A stretch of DNA of 64,000 nucleotides from Microcaldota archaeon. GTDB taxonomy: Archaea; Micrarchaeota; Micrarchaeia; Micrarchaeales; Micrarchaeaceae. The stretch covers positions 19,393 through 83,392 of the forward strand of contig JASHSJ010000030.1 of the NCBI GenBank assembly GCA_030040895.1, read 5' to 3'. Made by a program: the position numbers and the translations under genes. Below, one piece after another: positions 49,984 through 57,975 of the stretch (positions within the stretch are counted from its first letter, which is position 1; each line of letters opens with the position of its first letter). The notes under the pieces are model-generated. The model saw only the letters and a list, made by a program, of their open reading frames with translations. It was not told where the DNA came from and did not search any database.

Positions 49984-52125
49984 TCATTCTCCAATCGGGC
50001 CCCTCGGCTCGTGCGGCTCCGGCCCTTCGTCCCTGCTTACCCTCTCCCTCATCCTCATGAGCCTCTGCGCCCTCGCGCTGTCGTATCTGGCCCTGTTCAG
50101 GCTATTCCTGATGCGCCACGTAACAGCCCCTATCACTATAAGCCCAAGAATCGCTATTGCTGAAACTCCTATGTAAAATCCATATATTGTTATGGTTTTT
50201 GTGCCCTGCACTGGAACAGGAGGGCTGGACTGTGATTGCTGCAGCACGATCATAGGCACCAAATACGTCTGGTTCTTTAAGTTGCCATATACTGTCAGCT
50301 GGAACTGCTGTGTTCCAGCAGATGTGAATGGGCCGACCTGGAATGTTGCCTCCGCCGCGCCGTTCGGAACCACGCTCACAAGCTGTGTGGGCTTGTCTAT
50401 ATACAAGCCGGTAGGACCTATCAGCACTAGTGTCAGTATGGTGGCATTCGGTCCCGTATATATGCCGCTTACCCTTATGCTGGCGCTGCTGTTAATGTAT
50501 CCGGTTGGCGCCGATATGTCAATGATCCTGAACCCCGTTCCAGATGCCTGCTGCGTATATCCTGATAATGATACAGGGGTATCAGTCAGCGTCTGCGGAT
50601 CCAGCACGTTGTTTATTGAATAATATAGTATAGCACTGCCGCCGGGCTGCAGGGACGGTATCTTCCATGTTATAACGTATGTGCCGTTTTCAAGGGTAGA
50701 TGAGCTGAATGCGCCGCCGTACGATAGATAGTCTTCGGCGGGCACGGAAGACTGGGGTATTCGAATAGTTACAAGTGCGTCGTATATTGTGGAATTTGTC
50801 GGGTTGTATACCTGGACCGTTGATGTTAGATTTTGCGAACTATTTGACAACAATATGCTTCTGGTTACTGTTGGCACCAATGGGTTTGGGGAATGGAGCG
50901 ATGTTTCTATGTATGTAGTTCCGTGTGATACCTGCGATGTCCCGCTCCTTGAAACTGAAAGGCTTATTGGTATGTAGTAATCTCCTAGCACCACATTGGA
51001 ATTGGTCTGTATGAATATTCCTATGGAAAGCGTCTGGTACGGGAGCAGATACACGCTATTGCTTGACAGCATTATGGTCCCGAATGAAAGCGTTGGCACT
51101 GAAAGATTGACCCATATTGGCGTGTTTCCCGTATTTTGCAGGCCCAGCTGCTGGAGAGTGCTGTTTCCGGCTATTATGTCAGTGAAAAGCGGCATTGATG
51201 CGAACGACACCTGTGCTATTGTTGCTGGAGGTAAAGGAGGTGGAACCGGCGCCGACCCGCCTCCCCCTCCGCCACCGCCACTGTTCTGATTCTGTATGGA
51301 AACAGATGTGGTGTAGTTGCTCGAATATATGATGTTGCTCTGGTATACTGTATTGCCTGATGAATACGTGCTATAGTAAGAGGCATTTTCCTGAATCAGA
51401 TAGGTTCCGGTGCTGGTGAAAACATTGCCTGATATTGTTATGAGCTCTATCTGGTTGCTTGTTGGCGATATGTTCCCGACAGCCTGGTTCGTCGTGTAGA
51501 TCAGGGAGTTTGGCGCGGTGACCGCTATATTGACTACTGTATTGATGGCTGCGAGGCCCCCGTTGTTGACAAGATCTGAATCTATGCCTATAGAAGATCC
51601 CGGAGTTGCACTCTGGGGATTCGCAGCAAGGGAATCTACTATGATATTGGCAGGTTGGATCACGTCAAATACGCTAGAGAACGCAGAATTGGATGACGTG
51701 CCTGATGAAAGCGTCAGTTCTGCGACATCACTGCTTTGCGGGAAAGCGCCATTGTTGTAGGTAAGGACGGAATTGAACACCACGTTTCCTGTTGAGGGAG
51801 TTGATGTAACAGTGTTGATGGCCACGGATTCGACGTCGTACACCGTATTGGTGACCGAATTCTGCACGTACATGTCGCCGCTCACCGATGTAAGCGCAGA
51901 GCATCCTGACCCGAGTAGCACTGCATTGTAACTTATGACTATGTTCTGGGGTTGCACGTAGAATGGGGCGGTTGGAGTAAGCGTCAAACTGAATGGGCAT
52001 ATGACGTTGACTGATGCGACAACCTGCTGCGTTGATGAGGCGCCCACAAATGCAAAAACAATTGACATAAGCGCAATAGCCAGCAGCGCCACTGTGCTTG
52101 ACCGCATGGACATAATGTCTTTCAT
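49984..52125 (-). CDS. Large surface protein with C-terminal membrane anchor
   Basis: 713 residues. Signal peptide to about residue 30, then beta-rich domains including CARDB-like repeats (S-F-A-S-M-P-L-F-T-D-I, L-G-L-Q-N-T-G-N-T-P-I-W-V) and a Gly/Pro-rich hinge with G-G-G-G-G-G-G. A C-terminal transmembrane helix (about residues 652-675) is followed by a short charged tail with Arg and Glu/Pro residues. It may be an S-layer-associated or pilus-like structural protein. Function unknown; cluster with the giant protein and MinD-like ATPase. Confidence 0.76.
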   Translation of the reverse strand: MKDIMSMRSSTVALLAIALMSIVFAFVGASSTQQVVASVNVICPFSLTLTPTAPFYVQPQNIVISYNAVLLGSGCSALTSVSGDMYVQNSVTNTVYDVESVAINTVTSTPSTGNVVFNSVLTYNNGAFPQSSDVAELTLSSGTSSNSAFSSVFDVIQPANIIVDSLAANPQSATPGSSIGIDSDLVNNGGLAAINTVVNIAVTAPNSLIYTTNQAVGNISPTSNQIELITISGNVFTSTGTYLIQENASYYSTYSSGNTVYQSNIIYSSNYTTSVSIQNQNSGGGGGGGGSAPVPPPLPPATIAQVSFASMPLFTDIIAGNSTLQQLGLQNTGNTPIWVNLSVPTLSFGTIMLSSNSVYLLPYQTLSIGIFIQTNSNVVLGDYYIPISLSVSRSGTSQVSHGTTYIETSLHSPNPLVPTVTRSILLSNSSQNLTSTVQVYNPTNSTIYDALVTIRIPQSSVPAEDYLSYGGAFSSSTLENGTYVITWKIPSLQPGGSAILYYSINNVLDPQTLTDTPVSLSGYTQQASGTGFRIIDISAPTGYINSSASIRVSGIYTGPNATILTLVLIGPTGLYIDKPTQLVSVVPNGAAEATFQVGPFTSAGTQQFQLTVYGNLKNQTYLVPMIVLQQSQSSPPVPVQGTKTITIYGFYIGVSAIAILGLIVIGAVTWRIRNSLNRARYDSARAQRLMRMRERVSRDEGPEPHEPRGPIGE

Positions 52126-52168
52126 TCGATCGAGATGTGCTTATTTGACTGCACTTATATGCTTATCG

Positions 52169-54469
52169 CTACAATTCGGCTACTTGTGTGGGCTCTCCCA
52201 GCTCCTTGTTCCTGTCAAACTGGTATATCTTAGCACTTCCTATCTGCTTCATGCTCTCGTCATGGGTTATTATGAATACCTGCTCCACTATGGCTGGAAG
52301 GGTTGTGCTAAGGACATCGACCATCTTTGATATGCCCTGCTGGTCTATGTTGTGGGTTGGCTCATCTAGGATCAGCCACTTGAGATTTGGAACTACAACC
52401 ATCGCCATCGCTATCCTCAAAGTCAGGCATGCGATGCTGCGCTCTCCGCCGCTCGCTATCGTATCGACTTGCAGCCACTCCCTGTTTGGCGTGTTCAGAG
52501 CTTCGAGCTCAAGGGCATAATCATCGGCCCTCGCGTCAAGCCTGAGGCTGGAGTAATCCTTGTACGGATATATTCCTATCCAAAGATCCTGCATCAGGCC
52601 GTTTATTGCGCCGATCAGTCTTGATCTCAGGATTGCCTCTGTCTCCAGCAGCGATGCCTTGAACTTATTCATGTTATCTGCTTGCTTCTTCCTCCTGCTT
52701 ATCGCACTCTCCATATCAACCACCTTCGACATCTGGAGCTCGAGCTCCTTTGCCTGTTCCGATAGCGCCTTCATGTACTTCTCAGATTCCTGAAGTTTTG
52801 CTGAAAGCTCTGCGGTTATTTCGCTGTGCCTGTTGAGATTATCCTGCATCGAGTATATTTCCTTCTCGTCCACCTTTATGGACTTCGCCTCTTCTTTCTT
52901 CTGCTCGGCCAGCCGTACATCTTTTTCTATCTCATCATTGTACCTGTGCATTCGCTCTGCGATCTCCATCTTGGATGAGAGTTGCATATTGTCTTTTGCC
53001 AGCTTTACTTGCTCCTGCTCCTTATTCTTGATGTCTTCCGATGCCTTTGTGAGTTCCTTTTCGTTTGCTTGTTTCTCTTTTTCGAGCTTGATGGCGGTTG
53101 CCTCGATGTCTTTGTATTCAAGGAGTCTTTTTGTTGCAACCTCTACGGTGTTGTGCTTTTCTCTCAGGATCTTGCTCCTCTCAGTCCCGTGTACTATCAT
53201 GAGCTCCATTTCCTTCGCCCTTATATGCAACGCTGAAAGCTGGTCTTCCCTTCCCTTGAGCAATGATTTCTTCCTGTCCGGGCTCAGTTCGGTCTCGCAG
53301 ACGGGGCATTTGCTTATGTGCTTTGCGAGCTCGTCCCTCCATCTCTGTGCCTCCGCGGCCTCCCCTTTGAGCGCCGCGGACTTCTCTATAATGTCTCTCA
53401 GTTCGTTCTCCGCCTTCTCGAGGTCCATCCTTGTTCTGTCCAGCGTGTATTCCTTCAGCTCTTTCTCGATTCTTTCCTTTTCCTTCGCCTTTGCTGCTAC
53501 CTGCCTAAGTTCTGCCTCCATCTCGCCGGCCCTGCTTCGCATCCGGCGCTCACTTTCCCTCAGGCCCCTTATCTCTCCTGATAATGATTTTTCTCTTGCA
53601 GCAAGCTGTTCGATCATGGCCTTTATCTCTGATGGCTTTTGATCCGGCCTCGGCATCTTTGAAAGCTCGTCTCTTATAGTGCTTATCCTTGAATTGAGTT
53701 TTGATAGCTCGGTATCTACTTCCTTTTTCTTTTCCAGTAGCTTCTTCGCTTTTTCATACTCTCCCTTCAGAGCCCTCAGCTTCGTCTTAGCTTCAGTTTC
53801 GCTTTTTGCCAGCCCTTCTTGTTCCTTCTTCTTCTCCGCCATCTCGTCCCTTTGCTTCTGCTGCTGATCCCGCATTCTTTTCACGTCAATCCTTGAAAGA
53901 GCATCTTCTTCGAACTTTATGCTGCTCTTTATAGTATTTACCAACGCTGTTGTGTTCTCTTCCGCTGTCACGAATGTATCCAGTCCTAGCATGTGGTCTA
54001 TCTGCTTCTTCCTGTCGCCCTTCGGCAGTTCAAGGAAATAATCTATCCTGTTCTGCTCTGCGTACACCGCCCTGCTGAATGTATCATAATCCACTTTGAG
54101 GAGCACTTCCACTTCCTCGGTCACCTTGGTAGGCTGGGTTTGCAGATATGCGCCGTTCTTTTCCAGTCTTGCCGAAGCCTTCCCGCCTGATATCCTCCTT
54201 ATGACCTTGTATTCCTGGCCTTCAACGTCGAATATCAATCTTACTTCCGCTTCGTCGCCGCGCGCCGGCCTGTTTGATATCAAATCAGCTATGGAAACCC
54301 TTTTGCTGTTGAGCGCAGGAAAGGTCCCAAACAGCGCGTATGATATGGCGTCCATCGCGGAACTCTTTCCTGCCCCCATCACGCCTATCATTACATTTAC
54401 TCCTTTCCTGAAAGTCAGGACTGTGTCCCTGTGCGTCTTCCAGTTGATGAGTTGAAGAGACTTCAGCAT
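52169..54469 (-). CDS. rad50: DNA double-strand-break repair ATPase Rad50
   Basis: 766 residues. Walker A G-V-M-G-A-G-K-S-S near residue 30, long coiled coils, zinc hook C-P-V-C-E-T-E-L near residue 388, signature S-G-G-E-R-S near 673, Walker B L-I-L-D-E-P-T-H near 700, ending I-T-H-D-E-S. It holds DNA ends for Mre11. The Walker A middle residue is Met where most relatives have Asn. The coiled coil is shorter than in the usual about 880-residue proteins. Mre11 is not adjacent. Confidence 0.94.
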   Translation of the reverse strand: MLKSLQLINWKTHRDTVLTFRKGVNVMIGVMGAGKSSAMDAISYALFGTFPALNSKRVSIADLISNRPARGDEAEVRLIFDVEGQEYKVIRRISGGKASARLEKNGAYLQTQPTKVTEEVEVLLKVDYDTFSRAVYAEQNRIDYFLELPKGDRKKQIDHMLGLDTFVTAEENTTALVNTIKSSIKFEEDALSRIDVKRMRDQQQKQRDEMAEKKKEQEGLAKSETEAKTKLRALKGEYEKAKKLLEKKKEVDTELSKLNSRISTIRDELSKMPRPDQKPSEIKAMIEQLAAREKSLSGEIRGLRESERRMRSRAGEMEAELRQVAAKAKEKERIEKELKEYTLDRTRMDLEKAENELRDIIEKSAALKGEAAEAQRWRDELAKHISKCPVCETELSPDRKKSLLKGREDQLSALHIRAKEMELMIVHGTERSKILREKHNTVEVATKRLLEYKDIEATAIKLEKEKQANEKELTKASEDIKNKEQEQVKLAKDNMQLSSKMEIAERMHRYNDEIEKDVRLAEQKKEEAKSIKVDEKEIYSMQDNLNRHSEITAELSAKLQESEKYMKALSEQAKELELQMSKVVDMESAISRRKKQADNMNKFKASLLETEAILRSRLIGAINGLMQDLWIGIYPYKDYSSLRLDARADDYALELEALNTPNREWLQVDTIASGGERSIACLTLRIAMAMVVVPNLKWLILDEPTHNIDQQGISKMVDVLSTTLPAIVEQVFIITHDESMKQIGSAKIYQFDRNKELGEPTQVAEL

Positions 54470-54504
54470 TTAACCCCGAATAATTAGGAATTGAAGATTA
54501 ATAT

Positions 54505-54750
54505 TTAGATTAGGCTCTCCTCGTAAACCTCCACTTCGCTTATGCTCTTCATGGACTTGAGCTCCTCTTCTATCTTTGACGATGACGTGCTAGAATCATC
54601 GAACTTGAAAAGTGCCTTTATGACCTTTATGCCGAACCCTATTTCCTCGGTCTGCATGCCCGCAGGGCTTTTCTTCTTTATATCTGACACGGCCTCGTCG
54701 AACATGCCATCCCTGGCGTATATCTTGAAAACGACTGCTACCTGCGACAT
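54505..54750 (-). CDS. ef1b: Translation elongation factor aEF1 beta
   Basis: 81 residues. The pattern V-A-V-V-F-K-I-Y-A-R-D-G, G-F-G-I-K-V-I-K-A-L-F-K-F-D-D and ending V-E-V-Y-E-E-S-L-I fits aEF1-beta, the nucleotide exchange factor of aEF1A. Its ATG overlaps the stop TAA of the preceding zinc-ribbon gene (TAATG), a common archaeal arrangement. ORF extension to 54780 is not homologous. Confidence 0.93.
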   Translation of the reverse strand: MSQVAVVFKIYARDGMFDEAVSDIKKKSPAGMQTEEIGFGIKVIKALFKFDDSSTSSSKIEEELKSMKSISEVEVYEESLI

Positions 54751-54917
54751 TATGGTCCCTCGAATCCACACTCGCTGCACGTGTACGTGTTTGTTATCTC
54801 ACGGCAATGGGCACACCTTATTATCTTGACGTTGCCGCACTTCGGGCACATGAACTCTGTATACTCATGAGTAAGCCTGCCGCATGAAACGCAAACTTTT
54901 CCTGGCAATACTCCCAT
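54750..54917 (-). CDS. Zn-ribbon RNA-binding translation protein (COG2888 family)
   Basis: 55 residues with four Cys pairs: C-V-S-C-G, C-P-K-C-G, C-A-H-C and C-S-E-C-G-F-E-G-P at the C-terminus. This double zinc ribbon is known in archaea next to aEF1-beta and is annotated as a putative RNA-binding protein involved in translation. Stop codon TAA overlaps the aEF1-beta ATG. Start ATG 54917. The gene is well below typical ORF-finding limits. Confidence 0.9.
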   Translation of the reverse strand: MGVLPGKVCVSCGRLTHEYTEFMCPKCGNVKIIRCAHCREITNTYTCSECGFEGP

Positions 54918-54977
54918 TAGCTCACGATTGAACAGTCAAAAGCAGCGGATAATATTTATCCTTAGCATTTAATAAAT

Positions 54978-56894
54978 TTACTCTGCCGTGGCGCGCTTCC
55001 TCTGCCTGGGCTTTTGCGGCGCGCTTCCGAGCTCCTGCTGCAGCCTTATGAGCTTCAGAAGGGCCTGAAGCACCATCAGCACCGAGACGACAAGGACCAG
55101 GGTCAGGAGTATGTCAATGATGTTTATTATGTAGATGTCGAGCACGAGCTGCTGTATCCCAGTAACTATATTCACTGTTGCCTGCTCTATCCCGTTGGCA
55201 GCTCCATGCCTTGGAGCAGGCGCGGATGTACTGTTCGTTATTGCCACCGGTATTCCAAGGCTTGGCGTGGCATTTCCCGGCACTAGATTCGCGTATATGT
55301 TTGCGGTGTCGTTGCTTATCTGGCTGGCGAGCAGGGCCACGAAATAGGCAGATTCTGCATAGCTGTGGGCTGAAGTGGCATTTGGAGCACTGCTTGATTC
55401 CTGTACATAATACGCGGCTTCGTTAGCAAACTGCGTTGCCCACGCCCCGTATGTGGAATTCACAGCCAGTTCCTGCGACATGGCTATGAGCTGCGACGTG
55501 GGCCTTGAATATTGAAGGTCTGCGTATGCATTGGCATACGCATAATCCGCGTCCAGTATTGCAACAGGGTAGTTCTGGGCAAGGTTTGCCTGCACCGCGG
55601 TTTCGTAGTACATATCAGCCCCGTACGGCTCTGCCCTCAGCAATCTCTCGGAAGCTATCTGCGCCAGTGCATTTGACGGAACCAGCTGTTGCCCGCCGTT
55701 GTCCGGCAGCGCGTACATCTGTGCTGCCGCATGACACCACGCGTTTGCCTCCCCAACTTGTGAAAGGTATGCCAGTATGTCATCGGTTGTGAGCTCACTT
55801 GAATAGTTCAGCGCCTGGTACGTTAGATTTGCAGTTGTATACCCCCAGAGCTGCCTGAGCTCTCCAGCAGTCACATATTCGTAGTTCGATGCCGTAATCG
55901 GGGGCGCTGAAATCGTGCTGCAATAATCCTGCGTGCTTGATGCAACTGATATCGCCTGCCCCAGATTGGTGAGATAGTTGTTGAAGAAGAAGGAATCAAC
56001 ATAAACGTTGAATGCGTAGTTAGATGCGGCGTAAAGATATCCCTTGTTCTCAAGTTGCGCGTACTGTGACATCGCGCTCTTCATCTGTGCCACAACGCCA
56101 GCCATTGTGGAGGTGGGGATCGACTGTATGGAACTGTTCGTGAAACTGAAGGTATAGTCCGCAAGATCTGCGAATCCGCTCATGTTGCAGCCGTTGGAGC
56201 ACGTGTATGGTATTATTTGTATTGAATCTGGATTTATGTTCTGATAAAGGTTGACAGATGTTCCTGCTCCTGATGCGTTGAGATAACCAAATGCGTATTC
56301 TGCTGCCTGGCTTATGTTTGCTGCCTGCACGAGCGGTATACCGAATGAATCCTGCACAAGGAGATAAAGCTCTAGTTCCTGCCTGTCGCTGGTTCCTGGG
56401 ACTATTATGAACGACATACCGCCGGCCTTGGCTGCAGATGACTTGTCATAAACCCCGCCTATCTCTCCTATGCTGCCGTTTTGGGATATAGTCCCGGTTA
56501 TAGTGAAATTCGGAATCAGTTGCCGTCCTGTCAGGGCTGATACGGCAAGTATGGTCATTGCTGCTCCGGCACTCGGCCCGGACACGTTTGACCCTGCATC
56601 CATTATGGAATATGTGAAGTTGTACGAGCTGGCCCTGAGCCCGGCATATTTTGCAGCATAATACGCAGCCGTCTGGGCAGATTGGAGCGTTGAATTGGCC
56701 ACTATGGCGGGGCCTATGACCCTCACGTTTCCGTTGCCCTTGCTGACAGTGAGATTTATCACCGTAAGAGTTCCTGTGTTGTTCTGTATCAGCACAGCCG
56801 GGGCGTGTATCGATGCCCTGCCCACTACCTGCGCACTTGCCATTCCGGACGCGAGAGCCAATACGAAGAAGATTTGAAACACTATTGTTCTCAT
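54978..56894 (-). CDS. Secreted S16 (Lon-like) Ser/Lys protease with C-terminal anchor
   Basis: 638 residues. Signal peptide (about 1-22), then a Lon-type proteolytic domain: catalytic Ser in G-P-S-A-G-A-A-M (about residue 108) and Lys in G-G-V-Y-D-K-S-S-A-A-K-A-G-G (about residue 150). Residues about 180-580 are a helical, Ala/Tyr-rich repeat-like region; a transmembrane helix near residues 590-615 precedes a Lys/Arg tail. No AAA+ domain. It is of the archaeal secreted Lon-like peptidase type (COG1750). ATG 56894 has GAGGGG upstream. Confidence 0.86.
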   Translation of the reverse strand: MRTIVFQIFFVLALASGMASAQVVGRASIHAPAVLIQNNTGTLTVINLTVSKGNGNVRVIGPAIVANSTLQSAQTAAYYAAKYAGLRASSYNFTYSIMDAGSNVSGPSAGAAMTILAVSALTGRQLIPNFTITGTISQNGSIGEIGGVYDKSSAAKAGGMSFIIVPGTSDRQELELYLLVQDSFGIPLVQAANISQAAEYAFGYLNASGAGTSVNLYQNINPDSIQIIPYTCSNGCNMSGFADLADYTFSFTNSSIQSIPTSTMAGVVAQMKSAMSQYAQLENKGYLYAASNYAFNVYVDSFFFNNYLTNLGQAISVASSTQDYCSTISAPPITASNYEYVTAGELRQLWGYTTANLTYQALNYSSELTTDDILAYLSQVGEANAWCHAAAQMYALPDNGGQQLVPSNALAQIASERLLRAEPYGADMYYETAVQANLAQNYPVAILDADYAYANAYADLQYSRPTSQLIAMSQELAVNSTYGAWATQFANEAAYYVQESSSAPNATSAHSYAESAYFVALLASQISNDTANIYANLVPGNATPSLGIPVAITNSTSAPAPRHGAANGIEQATVNIVTGIQQLVLDIYIINIIDILLTLVLVVSVLMVLQALLKLIRLQQELGSAPQKPRQRKRATAE

Positions 56895-56950
56895 AATTCC
56901 CCTCGTGCCCATATCTCATATAAGGTTCATAAGCTTTTCGAAATTTTTCG

Positions 56951-57943
56951 TTATAAAACAAGTATTCCTGTTGCCAGGGAATAAACTATAATACCGAATA
57001 CCACGCCTAGAAGCAGCGGTGGTATTGCCGGCAACGGCTTCCTGTATCTGTTGAGGATATAGAACGTCAGCATAAGTCCGCACGAAGCACCGATCACTAT
57101 CGCTATGCTTAGCCCGAATCCCCCCATTACCTTGAATGCGGCGACCGCCACCATTGCCGGCGTCGCAAGATCGCCATTGCCGAGCAGCCTTGGAGTAATG
57201 ACTGGTACCATCTTCTGCTTGTCAAGATCCTTGAGCACTCCTTTGTGTTCCTGGAACGCTGGCCTGAACATTGCAGCCTGTTTCCTCTCATCGCGGCTCA
57301 TCTGTGTTGCAGGGATTGCTCCGGCCTCCGAAGTCCCAACGAGGAATGCGAGATTCATCCTTGCCATGGCAGTACCCATCGTCACCATGTGCTTGGTTAT
57401 GAAAACTGCAATGAAATCGTATATTGCAAGGAGCGCCATGAATATCATGACGACAATGAAGTCGAGACTGATCCCTATAACAAGCCCTATTCCAACGCTT
57501 GCGATTATTGAAACCGTATTCCTTAGCCTTGGCCACTTGTTCTTTGCAACCAGTAGGGCTATAGCCAGGATTATGGCAACTATGTATTGGTAGGTGATGG
57601 TTGTGGAATAGAGAACCTGGGCCAGACTATTGGTCAATATTCCAACTAGTATGAGGAACAGGAAGAACGATGATCCGATTACCGCTATTGCCTCAAGCGC
57701 TATGAATATCTTGTCGCTCTTGTTGTACCTTATTATCATGATCACAACGAAGGCGAAGAGGGCTATGATTATTATATAAGTAAAGGCAGAGTTCACCGAC
57801 TGGCTATACTGCTGTGCGCTCTGCTGCAGCAGGCTTGCGCCGCTGTATATGTACGTTGCAAAGAAAAGAGCCGTGAACTGGACTATCAGGAACATAAGCA
57901 ATATCCTAAGGTTTTGCCTGAAGTCCAGTGCACTGGTATCCAA
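56951..57943 (-). CDS. Presenilin-type intramembrane aspartyl protease
   Basis: 330 residues with about nine transmembrane helices. Catalytic Asp residues are in A-I-Y-D-F-I (YD, about residue 174) and L-G-N-G-D-L-A-T-P (GxGD, about residue 257). The third motif, canonical P-A-L, is here L-P-A-I-P-P-L. Archaeal homologues cleave membrane-spanning peptides. It starts at TTG 57943 preceded by GTGAT. It lies directly upstream of the Lon-like protease gene on the same strand. Confidence 0.88.
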   Translation of the reverse strand: MDTSALDFRQNLRILLMFLIVQFTALFFATYIYSGASLLQQSAQQYSQSVNSAFTYIIIIALFAFVVIMIIRYNKSDKIFIALEAIAVIGSSFFLFLILVGILTNSLAQVLYSTTITYQYIVAIILAIALLVAKNKWPRLRNTVSIIASVGIGLVIGISLDFIVVMIFMALLAIYDFIAVFITKHMVTMGTAMARMNLAFLVGTSEAGAIPATQMSRDERKQAAMFRPAFQEHKGVLKDLDKQKMVPVITPRLLGNGDLATPAMVAVAAFKVMGGFGLSIAIVIGASCGLMLTFYILNRYRKPLPAIPPLLLGVVFGIIVYSLATGILVL

Positions 57944-57975
57944 AATATCACGTTATCTTATGAATACTATTAATT

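Noticed and set aside
54751..54780. Longer N-terminus for aEF1-beta starting at 54780
   Set aside because: This overlaps the Cys-rich C-terminus of the zinc-ribbon gene; the homologous start is ATG 54750.
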